From contig CALXOK010000005.1 in NCBI GenBank assembly GCA_944390025.1, forward strand, positions 1 through 64,000: a DNA stretch of 64,000 nucleotides, given 5' to 3'. Origin of the DNA: an uncultured Spirochaetales bacterium (GTDB lineage: Bacteria; Spirochaetota; Spirochaetia; Sphaerochaetales; Sphaerochaetaceae). This document shows positions 49,787 through 59,181 of this stretch, one piece after another. Each line of letters starts with the position of its first letter. Positions within the stretch are counted from its first letter, which is position 1. Under the pieces are notes generated by a model. The model made no database searches and had not been told where the DNA came from. It worked only from the letters and a program-made list of their open reading frames with translations. Made by a program: the position numbers and the translations under genes.

Positions 49787-50478
49787 TGAGCTGGGCGGAA
49801 GATAACGGAATCAGGGCCCTGTGTTTCGACATTGATGGCACCCTCTATCCCAAATGGCAGACCAACCTCTACCTTCTAAAAAGTGCCCTGCCTCATCCTG
49901 TTTTCAGCCTGAAGTACAATTCCATGAGACAGAAGATGAGAACCATGGACGGCCTTGATTCAGGCGGAAGCATGGATGTGGATGACTTTCGCAGAAAGGA
50001 GAAACGCCTTCTTGGATTCAAAGGTACGGATGAGGAGTACATTGAGAAATACAGGAGGCTGCTTGCAGAGCCCTGGAAGCGCAATATGGGCTTTCTCAAA
50101 CCCTTTGACGGGGTGAGAAAGAGCCTTGAGAAAGCCAGACGCATGGGCTATATCCTTGCAGCCCTTTCCGACTTCCCGATAGCGGATAAGCTTAAGGTGC
50201 TTGGTCTTGACGGACTGTTCGATTACGTTGCATCAACAGAGGATTACGGATATCTGAAGCCGAACGAAGAGCCTTTTTTACAAATGCTTTCCAGCATTGA
50301 TGTGCGCTGTGAAGAGGCACTGTATGCCGGTGACAGCTATACAAAGGACGTCTGCGGCGCAAAGCGTCTTGGAATGCGGACCATGCTGATTGGAAAGAAG
50401 CAGGATAAAGCCAGATATCCTGAAGCGGATTTGGTATTAACCAGCTGGCAATCATTTGATACTATTGTGCTGGAATAA
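49786..50478 (+). CDS. HAD-family hydrolase
   Basis: A 230-residue haloacid-dehalogenase phosphatase. Motif I is FDIDGT (14-19, nucleophile Asp15), motif II SDFP near residue 129 and motif III/IV GDSYTKDVCGAKRLGM near 184. A helical cap lies between motifs I and II, as in phosphoglycolate-phosphatase-like members. The substrate is unknown. The start overlaps the der stop by one base (TGATG), so it is co-translated with der. Confidence 0.85.
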   Translation: MSWAEDNGIRALCFDIDGTLYPKWQTNLYLLKSALPHPVFSLKYNSMRQKMRTMDGLDSGGSMDVDDFRRKEKRLLGFKGTDEEYIEKYRRLLAEPWKRNMGFLKPFDGVRKSLEKARRMGYILAALSDFPIADKLKVLGLDGLFDYVASTEDYGYLKPNEEPFLQMLSSIDVRCEEALYAGDSYTKDVCGAKRLGMRTMLIGKKQDKARYPEADLVLTSWQSFDTIVLE

Positions 50479-50498
50479 GGTGTTTTAGGGAGTTAGTC

Positions 50499-52358
50499 AT
50501 GTTGAATGTAATTCTGCCCGTTGTACTTTTCGTTATCACACTGATAATCATCCTGGCCTTCCGTGCAGAGGACAAAAAGAGCCGCTCGCTGCAGACGGTG
50601 AAGGAGAAGATTTCCCTCTTCCGTTCTGAAAGCCAGCAGACAATGGCCCGTATCAACGAGACCGCGAAGGATGCAGAGGAGAGGGTGGATTCCGCAAGGA
50701 AGAATTCGGATGCCATCATAGCTGATGTCAATGCGTCTCTTGCCTCCCTTTCAAACCATAAGAACGATCTGATGGCACTTGAGTCCATCTGCCGCGGCTA
50801 CGAGATGGCTCTTGAGAAGCTGAGACTGCAGACCGAGCACGCAGAAGACAGAATCCGGCTCGTGCAGAATGAAGTCGAGAAGGCCGGGCAGGTGAATGCT
50901 CTGATTGAGTCTTTCCATGCTGAGACAGAGCGCATCAAAGCCGAGCTTGATGAGATGTCTGCATCCTGCAGCGCCCTTGTGCAGAAGACCAGCGAAGATC
51001 TGGATGCTGTTGCAGAGAATCACAAGGCGAAGGCAGATGAGATGCTCATGCAGTTTTCTGACATGCTTTCCCGCAACCGCGAGGAATTCGGTTCATTCAT
51101 TGATGAAGTACGTACTGATATCGACAGCCGTCATGAGCAGTTCAAATCCTTCCTTGACAGCAGCTATGCGACACTTGAAATAAGAAAAGAGGATGTCATC
51201 GGACAGACAGATGAGGCCCTTGGACGTTTTGCTGATGATAAAAGCAGCCTTGAGGCTCTGGTGGAGACCTCAAAGACGGGTCTTTCTGATCTTGCCAGTC
51301 AGCTTGATGAGCGCCATGAAGAGATTCTGAAAAAAGTCGAAGAGGCTTCCCTTGAGCTTGATCAGAGCGTGGCGAAGAGAAAAGAGGAGGCTAAAGCGGA
51401 ATTTGACGAGCTTTCCGCCGGACTTGAGACAGCTGGTCAGGCCATCAGGCTTTCTGCCTCAGAAGAGAAAACGAAACTTGATGAGCATGCCGCATCGGCA
51501 CGTCAGGATCTTACCACCTTCATTGAAGACCTCAGCAAGCGCATGGATGCCTTTGAGGAAAGACGCAATGAAATTGAGAAGGATGTCGAGAATCTCAAGC
51601 TGTCAGGCGATGAGTCCTATGAGAATTTCAAGACGAAGCTTGATGAATTTGCAAGTGCAAGCCAGACAAGCCTGAGTGCAAGAATCGTGGAAGGGGAGGA
51701 CAACATCACAAAGCTGGCTGAAGATCTCAAGAGCCGTTTTGCTGATGACAGCGGTGCAATTTTCAGAAAGCTTGAAGATGCACGCTCTTCTCTTGCCTCT
51801 GTCCATGAACAGCAGGCTGCCCTCATCAAGGAAGAGAACGAGCGTTACAGCAGTCTTTGCCGTGAGGACCTCGCAAAGGCCATGGATGCTGAAATCAGCC
51901 GTGTCAGTGCGGTCTTTGATAAAATGATGAATGCCTCAACTGAGCAGCTTGGCAACTTTGCCAAAAAGCTCACTGAAATCAAAGAGGCGGTTTCCATGCT
52001 CAATCAGGGAGTCAATGAGAGTCTCAACCGCGGAAGCGAGAAGCTGACTCAGATTCAGAGCCGCATGGCCGCATCAGAAGCTGGGCTTTCTGAAGCGCAG
52101 AACAAAGTCACTGTCGCGAAAGAAGAGCTTTTCAACCTCCAGAAGGAGCACCGCTCGCTTTCAGAGGAAGTCTCCCGTGCCCAGAAAGAGCTTGAATGGC
52201 TTCAGGGACAGGCTGCAAAAGCAAAACGTGACAGGCAGACAGAAGAGGCCCGTCTCGTGAAAATGCAGCTTTCCTCTGCCTCAAAGGAAGAGAAAAAGGC
52301 ACCTGTTAAAGAGGAATTCGAAGGCGAAGAGGAAAACATTCCGATTGATGAGGAATGA
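50499..52358 (+). CDS. SpiroCoCo-type coiled-coil protein
   Basis: The 619-residue protein has an N-terminal membrane anchor (MLNVILPVVLFVITLIIILAF) followed by about 550 residues of almost unbroken charged coiled coil rich in D, E, K, S and A, ending in an acidic tail (EGEEENIPIDEE). This layout matches a coiled-coil family confined to spirochaetes. Its function is unknown; a structural role in the periplasmic or cytoplasmic scaffold is conceivable. It has GGAGTTAG upstream, is 20 bp after the HAD gene and ends in its own terminator. Confidence 0.8.
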   Translation: MLNVILPVVLFVITLIIILAFRAEDKKSRSLQTVKEKISLFRSESQQTMARINETAKDAEERVDSARKNSDAIIADVNASLASLSNHKNDLMALESICRGYEMALEKLRLQTEHAEDRIRLVQNEVEKAGQVNALIESFHAETERIKAELDEMSASCSALVQKTSEDLDAVAENHKAKADEMLMQFSDMLSRNREEFGSFIDEVRTDIDSRHEQFKSFLDSSYATLEIRKEDVIGQTDEALGRFADDKSSLEALVETSKTGLSDLASQLDERHEEILKKVEEASLELDQSVAKRKEEAKAEFDELSAGLETAGQAIRLSASEEKTKLDEHAASARQDLTTFIEDLSKRMDAFEERRNEIEKDVENLKLSGDESYENFKTKLDEFASASQTSLSARIVEGEDNITKLAEDLKSRFADDSGAIFRKLEDARSSLASVHEQQAALIKEENERYSSLCREDLAKAMDAEISRVSAVFDKMMNASTEQLGNFAKKLTEIKEAVSMLNQGVNESLNRGSEKLTQIQSRMAASEAGLSEAQNKVTVAKEELFNLQKEHRSLSEEVSRAQKELEWLQGQAAKAKRDRQTEEARLVKMQLSSASKEEKKAPVKEEFEGEEENIPIDEE

Positions 52359-52370
52359 TCAGAGAGAAAT

Positions 52371-52400
52371 GAGCAGGGCCGTCTGAGTCCTGCTCTTTTT
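52371..52400 (+). terminator. Terminator of the ptsI-der-HAD-coiled-coil unit
   Basis: GAGCAGG (52371-52377) pairs with CCTGCTC (52389-52395), followed by five T. Confidence 0.85.
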
Positions 52401-52409
52401 CACAGGGAC

Positions 52410-52438
52410 TTGACCCTTTATTTAAGGCTTATTAATTT
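52410..52438 (+). promoter_or_regulatory. grpE-dnaK-dnaJ promoter
   Basis: TTGACC (52410-52415), 17 bp and TAATTT (52433-52438); +1 about 52445. It is a housekeeping-type promoter. I find no CIRCE inverted repeat (TTAGCACTC...GAGTGCTAA) here or before dnaK or dnaJ. Confidence 0.6.
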
Positions 52439-52475
52439 TCATCTGTGTGAGCTCCCTGAAAAGGAGAGTTTTTTT

Positions 52476-53114
52476 ATGAGTTCAAAGAAAAAAGACAATA
52501 AGAATACTGGTGAGAAAATGGACAGGAAAGAAGAGAAGGTTCAGGAAGAGGTTGTCGCAGAATCAATGGATGACATTGAAGCCTCTGCTGAAGAAGATGT
52601 GAAAGAGGAAAAGACTGAAGAGGATTCCGCTCAGGATCTGGTTGCACAGCTTCAGGATCAGAACAAGGCCCTCAGTGAGCAGGTGGCTGACCTGAAAGAC
52701 AGGCTGGTTCGCACTGTTGCGGATACGGAGAATTATAAGAAGCGTCTCCTTCGCGACAAGGAAGAAGCCGTGAAATACGCGAACACCGCTCTGGTCAAGG
52801 ACCTTATCGGACCGCTTGATGATTTCTCTCGTGCAATTGATGCTGCAAGCCAGAGCAACAATTTCGAAGCCCTCAAGGAAGGGGTGAAGATGATTGAGGA
52901 CAGGCTTTACAGCCTTCTTAAGACGAACTGGGGACTGGAAGTGATAGAGGAGAACAATGTTCCTTTCAATCCGGATGAGCATGAGGCATGTCTTATGGAG
53001 GAAGTCGAAGGGCTGAAGGAAGATACTGTCACGATGATGCTCCAGAAGGGTTACAAGCTCAATGGAAGAGTCATCCGTCCGGCAAAGGTGAAAGTCGGAA
53101 GGGCAAAGAGTTGA
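52476..53114 (+). CDS. grpE: Nucleotide exchange factor GrpE
   Basis: GrpE releases ADP from DnaK. The 212-residue protein has an acidic, disordered N-terminus (1-60), a long dimerisation coil (VAQLQDQNKALSEQVADLKDRLVRTVADTENYKKR, about 70-105) and the beta-domain (NVPFNPDEHEACLM...LQKGYKLNGRVIRPAKVKV). The ATG at 52476 follows AAGGAGAG; the frame extends 22 codons upstream into the promoter and is not used. Confidence 0.97.
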   Translation: MSSKKKDNKNTGEKMDRKEEKVQEEVVAESMDDIEASAEEDVKEEKTEEDSAQDLVAQLQDQNKALSEQVADLKDRLVRTVADTENYKKRLLRDKEEAVKYANTALVKDLIGPLDDFSRAIDAASQSNNFEALKEGVKMIEDRLYSLLKTNWGLEVIEENNVPFNPDEHEACLMEEVEGLKEDTVTMMLQKGYKLNGRVIRPAKVKVGRAKS

Positions 53115-53119
53115 CGATT

Positions 53120-53152
53120 CAATCCGGCTTTATTAAATTAGCTTGCGGATTG
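53120..53152 (+). promoter_or_regulatory. grpE-dnaK intercistronic hairpin
   Basis: CAATCCG (53120-53126) pairs with CGGATTG (53146-53152) across a 19-base A/T-rich loop. There is no T-run; it may mark mRNA processing that allows more DnaK than GrpE. Confidence 0.4.
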
Positions 53153-53192
53153 GGAAATTCAAATTTTTGAAAACAGAGAGGATATAAATAAT

Positions 53193-55127
53193 ATGGGAAA
53201 AATTATTGGTATTGACCTTGGAACAACAAACAGCTGTGTTGCTGTCATGGAAGGCAATGAGCCTAAGGTCATCACAAACGCAGAGGGCGACAGGACAACT
53301 CCTTCTGTCGTCGGTTACAAGAGCGAGACAGAGCGTGTCGTAGGCCGCCCTGCAAAGAACCAGATGGTCACAAACCCTGAGAACACGGTTTTCTCCATCA
53401 AGAGATTCATGGGACGCAAGTACCATGAGGTCACAGAAGAAATCAAACTCACACCATACAAGGTCGTTGCCGGATCCGGTGACGAAATCAAAGTCGACAT
53501 CCGCGGCAAGCTGCTCTCACCTCAGGAGATTTCAGCAGAAATCCTCATGAAGATGAAGAAGACTGCCGAGGATTACCTTGGCGAGCCGGTCACAGAAGCT
53601 GTTATCACAGTTCCTGCTTATTTCAATGATGCTCAGAGACAGGCAACCAAGGATGCAGGAAGAATTGCAGGCCTCGAGGTCAAGAGAATCGTAAATGAGC
53701 CGACAGCCGCAGCTCTTGCATATGGCTTTGGCAAGGATACCTCAAAAGACGAGACAATCGCAGTCTACGACCTTGGTGGTGGTACCTTTGATATCTCCAT
53801 CCTTGAGCTCGGTGACGGTGTTTTCGAAGTCAAGAGCACCAATGGTGACACTCACCTCGGCGGTGACAACATCGACCAGCTTCTGATTAACTGGATGGTT
53901 GAGGCTTTCAAGAGCGATACAGGTATCGACCTGACAGGCGACAAGATGGCTCTTCAGAGACTGAAGGAAGCCGCAGAGAACGCCAAGATTGCACTGTCTT
54001 CTTCACAGAATACAGACATCAACCTGCCGTTCATCGCTGCTGACTCAACAGGCCCGAAGAATCTCCAGATGTCACTTACAAGAGCAAAGTTCGAGCAGAT
54101 GATTGCTCCTATCATCGAGAAGACAAAGACACCATGTGTCAATGCCATGAGGGATGCCGGAATCACTGCTGACGATATCGACGAGGTCATCCTTGTCGGT
54201 GGTTCAACAAGAATCCCGGCTGTCCAGCAGCTTGTCAAGGATCTGTTCAAGAAGGATCCGCACAAGGGTGTCAACCCGGATGAAGTCGTTGCAGTCGGTG
54301 CTGCAATCCAGGGTGGTATTCTCAAGGGAGATGTCAAGGATGTCCTTCTTCTTGATGTCACTCCGCTTTCACTCGGTATTGAGACCCTCGGTGGTGTCAA
54401 TACAAAGCTGATTGAGAGGAATACAACCATTCCTACAAAGAAGAGCCAGATCTTCTCAACAGCTGCAGATGGACAGACAGCAGTCTCCATTCACGTCCTT
54501 CAGGGTGAGCGTGAGCTTGCAAGCCAGAACAGGACACTTGGTAAGTTCGACCTTGTCGGTATTCCTGCCGCTCCGAGAGGAGTTCCTCAGATTGAGGTCA
54601 CTTTCGATATCGATGCCAACGGCATTGTCCACGTAAGTGCCAAGGACCTTGGAACAGGCAAGGAGCAGAAGATCAGGATTGAGACTTCTTCCGGTCTTTC
54701 CGAGTCTGAAATCGAGAAGATGGTCAAGGACGCTGAGGCCCATCAGGCTGAAGACAAGAAGCTCAGGGAGCAGATTGAGGCAAAGAACAATGCTGAAAGC
54801 GTTGTCTATGCTACAGAAAAGGCCCTCAAGGATTATGGCGACAAGGTCTCTGCTTCCGAGAAGGCCAAGATTGAGGATGCTCTCAAGGCTCTTAAGGATA
54901 CTCTTGCGAATTCCTCTGCAACAGCAGAAGAACTCAAGGCGAAGACAGATGCCCTCCAGCAGGCTTCAATGGAGCTCGGCCAGAAGGTCTATGAGGCAGC
55001 TCAGGCTCAGCAGAATGCACAGAGTGCAGGAAGCGCTGATCAGTCTTCTTCCTCTGATTCCTCTTCATCTACAGCAGCAGGCGGAAATGATGATGCTGTC
55101 GATGCAGACTTCGAGGAAGTCAAATAA
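53193..55127 (+). CDS. dnaK: Chaperone protein DnaK
   Basis: A 644-residue Hsp70. The ATPase domain has [29 protein letters not shown] and [13 protein letters not shown]; the substrate domain follows [14 protein letters not shown]; the C-terminus ends DADFEEVK after a Gln/Ser/Ala-rich linker. It works with the flanking GrpE and DnaJ and with ClpB. GAGAGGA lies upstream. Confidence 0.99.
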   Translation: MGKIIGIDLGTTNSCVAVMEGNEPKVITNAEGDRTTPSVVGYKSETERVVGRPAKNQMVTNPENTVFSIKRFMGRKYHEVTEEIKLTPYKVVAGSGDEIKVDIRGKLLSPQEISAEILMKMKKTAEDYLGEPVTEAVITVPAYFNDAQRQATKDAGRIAGLEVKRIVNEPTAAALAYGFGKDTSKDETIAVYDLGGGTFDISILELGDGVFEVKSTNGDTHLGGDNIDQLLINWMVEAFKSDTGIDLTGDKMALQRLKEAAENAKIALSSSQNTDINLPFIAADSTGPKNLQMSLTRAKFEQMIAPIIEKTKTPCVNAMRDAGITADDIDEVILVGGSTRIPAVQQLVKDLFKKDPHKGVNPDEVVAVGAAIQGGILKGDVKDVLLLDVTPLSLGIETLGGVNTKLIERNTTIPTKKSQIFSTAADGQTAVSIHVLQGERELASQNRTLGKFDLVGIPAAPRGVPQIEVTFDIDANGIVHVSAKDLGTGKEQKIRIETSSGLSESEIEKMVKDAEAHQAEDKKLREQIEAKNNAESVVYATEKALKDYGDKVSASEKAKIEDALKALKDTLANSSATAEELKAKTDALQQASMELGQKVYEAAQAQQNAQSAGSADQSSSSDSSSSTAAGGNDDAVDADFEEVK

Positions 55128-55151
55128 AGCCCTGATATGGGGAGAGAGAAG

Positions 55152-55174
55152 CATGCCGGGCTTTGTCCGGCATG
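55152..55174 (+). promoter_or_regulatory. dnaK-dnaJ intercistronic hairpin
   Basis: CATGCCGG (55152-55159) pairs with CCGGCATG (55167-55174). Only a short TTT follows, so it is likely a partial terminator or stability element that keeps DnaJ below DnaK. Confidence 0.6.
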
Positions 55175-55194
55175 TTTCGTAAGAGGGGAATCAA

Positions 55195-56313
55195 ATGGCT
55201 AAAAGAGATTATTACGAAGTCCTGGGCGTGTCGAAGAACGCCACAGAAGAGGAGATAAAGAAGGCATACAGGAAGATTGCCATGGCCAATCATCCTGACA
55301 CCCACCCGGATGACAAGGATGCCGAGGAGAGGTTCAAGGAAGCCAGTGAGGCTTACGAAGTCCTTTCAGACAAGACCAAGAGGCAGAATTATGATCAGTT
55401 CGGCTTTGCCGGTGTCGAGGGTGCGGCTGGAAACTATTCGAATGTGTACCGCGACTTTTCTGATATCTTCTCAGGCTTTGGCGGCTTTGGCGATATTTTT
55501 GATTCTTTCTTCGGAGGCGGTGCAAGATCCTCCCGTTCTTCTCAGGGCGGGGTGAATGCTGTAAGAGGTGCCTCTTTACAGTATACTGTCACGATTTCGT
55601 TCAAGGATGCGATATTCGGAACGAAAGCTGATGTGTCGTATTCCCATGATGATGCATGCGACGTCTGTCACGGTACAGGCGGAACAGGCACCAAGACCTG
55701 TCCGACCTGTCATGGAAGAGGCCAGGTCTCAAGGGGAAACGGCTTTTTCCAGATGGCATCCACCTGTCCGACCTGCCATGGCAGCGGTATGGTGATTGAA
55801 AATCCATGCTCTTCATGTCACGGCACAGGACTGAAGAAAAAGAATGAGAAGCTTTCTGTCACGATTCCATGCGGAAGTGACGATGGAACCAAGCTCGTGC
55901 TCAGAGGCAAGGGCAACGCCGGACCGAACGGCGGACCTGCCGGCGACCTGGTGATCCTCGTCAGGGTGCAGGATGACAAGTATTTCGTGCGTGAAGGCAG
56001 AAACGTTTTCCTTCAGGTTCCTATTTCATTCACACAGGCAGCCCTCGGCTGTGAAATCGAGGTTCCTGTGGTCGAAGGCGGAAAGGTCAGAGTATCAATC
56101 CCGTCCGGCATACAGTCTGGTAAGAGCCTCAGGCTCAAGAACAGAGGTGTGCCTGCATTCAAAGGCAGTCCGGATGACAGAGGGGATATGTACCTGACAG
56201 TAATCGTCGAGACACCGAAGCATCTCGGACTCAAGGCAAGAGGCCTGATGAAGGATCTCGCCGCGGCACTCGGAGAGGACTCCAGTCCGTCCCCGATTCC
56301 GTTCGAAAGGTGA
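55195..56313 (+). CDS. dnaJ: Chaperone protein DnaJ (class A)
   Basis: A 372-residue co-chaperone: a J domain with the HPD motif (NHPDTHP, about 32-38), a Gly/Phe-rich linker ([15 protein letters not shown]), four zinc-binding CxxCxGxG repeats ([32 protein letters not shown]; about 149-220) and the C-terminal client-binding domain. All parts are complete. AGAGGGG precedes the ATG. Confidence 0.99.
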   Translation: MAKRDYYEVLGVSKNATEEEIKKAYRKIAMANHPDTHPDDKDAEERFKEASEAYEVLSDKTKRQNYDQFGFAGVEGAAGNYSNVYRDFSDIFSGFGGFGDIFDSFFGGGARSSRSSQGGVNAVRGASLQYTVTISFKDAIFGTKADVSYSHDDACDVCHGTGGTGTKTCPTCHGRGQVSRGNGFFQMASTCPTCHGSGMVIENPCSSCHGTGLKKKNEKLSVTIPCGSDDGTKLVLRGKGNAGPNGGPAGDLVILVRVQDDKYFVREGRNVFLQVPISFTQAALGCEIEVPVVEGGKVRVSIPSGIQSGKSLRLKNRGVPAFKGSPDDRGDMYLTVIVETPKHLGLKARGLMKDLAAALGEDSSPSPIPFER

Positions 56314-56347
56314 AAAAAACAAGTGCGGCTCTGAGAAATCAGGGCCG
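56314..56347 (-). terminator. Terminator of the PrpR-like/kinase operon
   Basis: CGGCTCTGA (56326-56334) pairs with TCAGGGCCG (56339-56347) with one T-G pair. Read on the minus strand it is followed by TTGTTTTTTT. It lies between the convergent dnaJ and kinase genes and may stop both. Confidence 0.75.
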
Positions 56348-56378
56348 TTCCTGTCTGTCTTCATGAAGCTGGAAACAG

Positions 56379-57260
56379 CTACGCCTCCGTTCTCATTCCT
56401 TCCTGTTCAAGTTTTCTTCTCAGATCATCGTCGTAGTCGGGAATTGCCCCTTTGTGGCTGACGACGTAGTCTGCGAGAATCAAGCCTGTATTCAGAGCCT
56501 TGACAGGATCATGAGTCTGCAGCCAGGATGTGATGAAGCCTGCGCTCAGGCTGTCACCGGCTCCTACTGTATCCGCGACAGCACATTTGCCGGCTTTTCT
56601 GCTGACAACAGAGCCATCCTCACACATTATGCTGGCACCCTTGCTTCCTTCTGTCAGAAGAATCATTGACAGGCTGTAGTGCTTCATCAGATCCTGAGCA
56701 TTCTCACATCCCGTCATGGACAGAATCAGGGGCAGTTCCTCTTCATTGACCTTCAGTGTGTCGGCTCTGCTTAGCGACCAGGAGAGAATGTCATCATTCA
56801 GGCAGTCCTTTCTCACATTAACGTCGTAGAAAACGAAGGGGCAGGAGACCGACTCCACTGTTTTCCTCAGGTTCGTCCGGCTCACGTCGCTGCGCTGGCA
56901 CAGAGAGCCGAAGTAGAAACAGTCCACACTCTCAGGAAGTTCCTGCGGCACCGGAATGAAGTCCCAGGCGCAGTCTGTGTTGAATGTGTAGTCCGCGTCT
57001 TTCCCGACAAGGGTTATGTCGGCTCTTCCTGTCGGTCTGCCGGCAAGGACTGCAACACAGGTGGTGTCAAGGTCCAGTGCTTTCATCTGTGCAAGGGCCT
57101 GCTTGCCCAGACTGTCGTCTCCAAGTGCAGAAACAAGGCGGGCATCAAGACCCAGCCGTGAAGCATGGCAGGTGACATTCAGCGGCGCACCTCCAAGCCT
57201 CGTGTATGATGGAAAAACGTCGAATAGCACCTCGCCAAAGGCAAGAAAACGTCCGCTCAT
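56379..57260 (-). CDS. PfkB-family carbohydrate kinase (fructokinase-like)
   Basis: A 293-residue ribokinase-fold kinase. It begins with GEVLFDVFPSYTRLGGAPLNVTCHASRLG, the substrate-binding region of fructokinases, and has the catalytic DTVGAGDSLSAGF near residue 230. The sugar (fructose, or a 2-keto sugar from the neighbouring pathway) is not fixed by sequence. It overlaps the regulator gene by 4 bases (ATGA), with GGAGGATAATAA as Shine-Dalgarno, so regulator and kinase are made together. Confidence 0.85.
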   Translation of the reverse strand: MSGRFLAFGEVLFDVFPSYTRLGGAPLNVTCHASRLGLDARLVSALGDDSLGKQALAQMKALDLDTTCVAVLAGRPTGRADITLVGKDADYTFNTDCAWDFIPVPQELPESVDCFYFGSLCQRSDVSRTNLRKTVESVSCPFVFYDVNVRKDCLNDDILSWSLSRADTLKVNEEELPLILSMTGCENAQDLMKHYSLSMILLTEGSKGASIMCEDGSVVSRKAGKCAVADTVGAGDSLSAGFITSWLQTHDPVKALNTGLILADYVVSHKGAIPDYDDDLRRKLEQEGMRTEA

Positions 57261-59041
57261 TTATTATCCTCCTCTTCCTGCAGCATCCTCCAGAGTGTCG
57301 CACGGGACAGGCCTAGGCGTCTTGCTGTTCTTGTTCTGTTGCCATCCTCCTGTGCGAGCACCATGTGTACAATGCTGTTTTCTATTTCTTTCAGTGTTCT
57401 CGTTCCTATAAGATTGCCAAGTCCGGCCTCGCTTGTGGCAGTCATCAGTTCCTCTTCTTTCATCAGTTCATTTCTGACTTCACTGGCGCTGATCAGGGAA
57501 CTTGTGCACTGCGCATTGAGTCTTTTCAACACGCGGGCGAGCTGGTCATTGTTTCCATTCCAGTCGAAAGCCTCAAGCAGTTTCATACCGTCATCTTCCA
57601 TACTGATGGTCTCGGTGCCATTACGCCTGTTCAGTGTTGATATGTACAGGTTCACCAGCGAAGGAATGTCAGCACGGTGTTCCCTGAGACTGCGCGTTTT
57701 CAGCGTCAGGCACTGCAGCCTTTCAATGTATTCGATACATGAGGCGGAAAGGTTCTCCTGCCAGCCGATTGTAGCAGACGCTATGATGTGTGCTCTGGCT
57801 GAAAGAGCGAGCTCTTCGTTCAGGTCTATAATCTGCTTTATGACTGCAGTATCTGCCTTGTCAATGTTCTTGAAATGGAATGTTGCCTTCTTGTCAGGGT
57901 CTTCTTCGTAGAGACGGCGTATGAATGTGACGGCATTCTCGCCTGCAAGCTGCATGTCAATGTCATAAAGAGGGCTGTCTGCAAACAGGGAAATGGAATA
58001 AAGCAGCTGGGCGAGATTTCCTTTTCCTGTTCCGCGCTCTCCATAGATGAAGACAGGATAGCCACGTTTTGAATAAGCCTCAATCAGCCTGACTTCCTTT
58101 GAGCCCTGATTCGTGCTGCCATAGAAACTGTCCATGAACTGGGCATGTGCCCATGCGGCATTGCGCAGTACGATTCCGTTGTTCTCCAGCCTGAAGGGAG
58201 CCTTTGTTTTCCTTATGTAGAAGACAGTGTGTCCGTCGTGGAACTTTATAACGTGAGCTGAGTGAACCAGTGTGTCATCATCGTATTCAATGGAGCAGGA
58301 GGTTCCGGGCTCCATAGTCATGACTTTTGACCTCATCACGGCTTTAAACCCTTCTGAGAGTTCCTCCATGCGTCTGTCCCTGCTGATTATCTGCTGTCCC
58401 TTGTAAACAACAATGAGGGCAGGGGAGGCTTCAAGAAGCTTGAGAATAAAGTTCTGGCTTTCTCTCAGCCGGGCTTTTTCCCGTCCAATCAGCACTGCGT
58501 TGTCAAGGGCGCTGACAATGCTTTCGCTTCCGCTGTTAATCAGGATGTAATTGAGATGGCAGCGGCTTGCAGCCATTGCTGAGACCTGGTCGCAGATTAC
58601 ATTCTCGACGCCTTCTTCCATCAATGTCTTCATGACGGAAGGAAGTTCCTCTACTCTGCTTATCGTGAAGACTTCCAGCCCTGTGCCTGACTGAAGCACA
58701 TCTTTCAGGAAGACAGCATTGCGGGTGACAGGCTCAAAGCCGACAATGGCATAGCGCTTTCTCGCTCCGTCTGCCTGCCTGATTGAGCGAAGCAGATCGT
58801 ATATGGAGATGGGAATGTCGATGACAGGCATGCCGTTCTGTGCCAGAAGGGTTGCAGTTCCTCCACGGCTGATGACGACATCATATGAGCCATCCATCTC
58901 TCTGCGGGCTATTCTGAGACCTTCTTCGAGGTCTCCTGTGAAACAATGGAGTTCAAGGTCCTGGCGTTTCTTTGCCTGACTGGTCAGCTGTATGGCCAGA
59001 CCTTCATATGGTGCAATTGCAAGAACTTTTACCTTTTCCAT
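57257..59041 (-). CDS. PrpR-like regulator without sigma54 motifs
   Basis: The 594-residue protein has a PrpR N-terminal ligand domain (about 1-190, with VVISRGGTATLL), a middle PAS-like segment (about 195-285), an AAA+ region and a Fis-type helix-turn-helix (TRTARRLGLSRATLWRML, about 567-584). Walker A is intact (GERGTGKG, 334-341), but Walker B lacks its acidic pair (TFHFKNIDK, 387-395) and there is no GAFTGA loop for sigma54 contact. It is therefore likely a sigma70-type regulator built on an enhancer-binding-protein frame. It heads the minus-strand unit and is divergent from the kinase/ABC operon it probably controls. Confidence 0.8.
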   Translation of the reverse strand: MEKVKVLAIAPYEGLAIQLTSQAKKRQDLELHCFTGDLEEGLRIARREMDGSYDVVISRGGTATLLAQNGMPVIDIPISIYDLLRSIRQADGARKRYAIVGFEPVTRNAVFLKDVLQSGTGLEVFTISRVEELPSVMKTLMEEGVENVICDQVSAMAASRCHLNYILINSGSESIVSALDNAVLIGREKARLRESQNFILKLLEASPALIVVYKGQQIISRDRRMEELSEGFKAVMRSKVMTMEPGTSCSIEYDDDTLVHSAHVIKFHDGHTVFYIRKTKAPFRLENNGIVLRNAAWAHAQFMDSFYGSTNQGSKEVRLIEAYSKRGYPVFIYGERGTGKGNLAQLLYSISLFADSPLYDIDMQLAGENAVTFIRRLYEEDPDKKATFHFKNIDKADTAVIKQIIDLNEELALSARAHIIASATIGWQENLSASCIEYIERLQCLTLKTRSLREHRADIPSLVNLYISTLNRRNGTETISMEDDGMKLLEAFDWNGNNDQLARVLKRLNAQCTSSLISASEVRNELMKEEELMTATSEAGLGNLIGTRTLKEIENSIVHMVLAQEDGNRTRTARRLGLSRATLWRMLQEEEDNK

Positions 59042-59047
59042 AGTTTG

Positions 59048-59075
59048 ATTATAAGGCGAAAATGAGGATTATCAA
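59048..59075 (-). promoter_or_regulatory. Predicted leaderless promoter of the PrpR-like regulator
   Basis: On the minus strand TTGATA (59075-59070), 16 bp and consensus TATAAT (59053-59048) put +1 at 59041, the A of the ATG. No Shine-Dalgarno is present. The palindrome TACATATGTA (59096-59105), between the divergent promoters, is a candidate operator. Confidence 0.7.
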
Positions 59076-59121
59076 TAATAAATGTTTCAAAATGGTACAT
59101 ATGTAAAATTTTAAAAAATTT

Positions 59122-59150
59122 TTGTTGCGTGTATTGTTCCTTAATGATAC
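59122..59150 (+). promoter_or_regulatory. Promoter of the DUF1537/ABC transporter operon
   Basis: TTGTTG (59122-59127), 17 bp and TGATAC (59145-59150); +1 about 59157. An A/T-rich tract (59103-59121) just upstream could be an UP element. I see no -24/-12 GG-GC pair for sigma54. Confidence 0.45.
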
Positions 59151-59181
59151 GGTGATGCTTGTCAAAGGAGGATGAGTATTA

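Noticed and set aside
59042..59181. Sigma54 promoter for the DUF1537 operon, suggested by the PrpR-like regulator
   Set aside because: No GG-N10-GC element is present, and the regulator lacks the GAFTGA motif. Sigma70-like boxes fit better.
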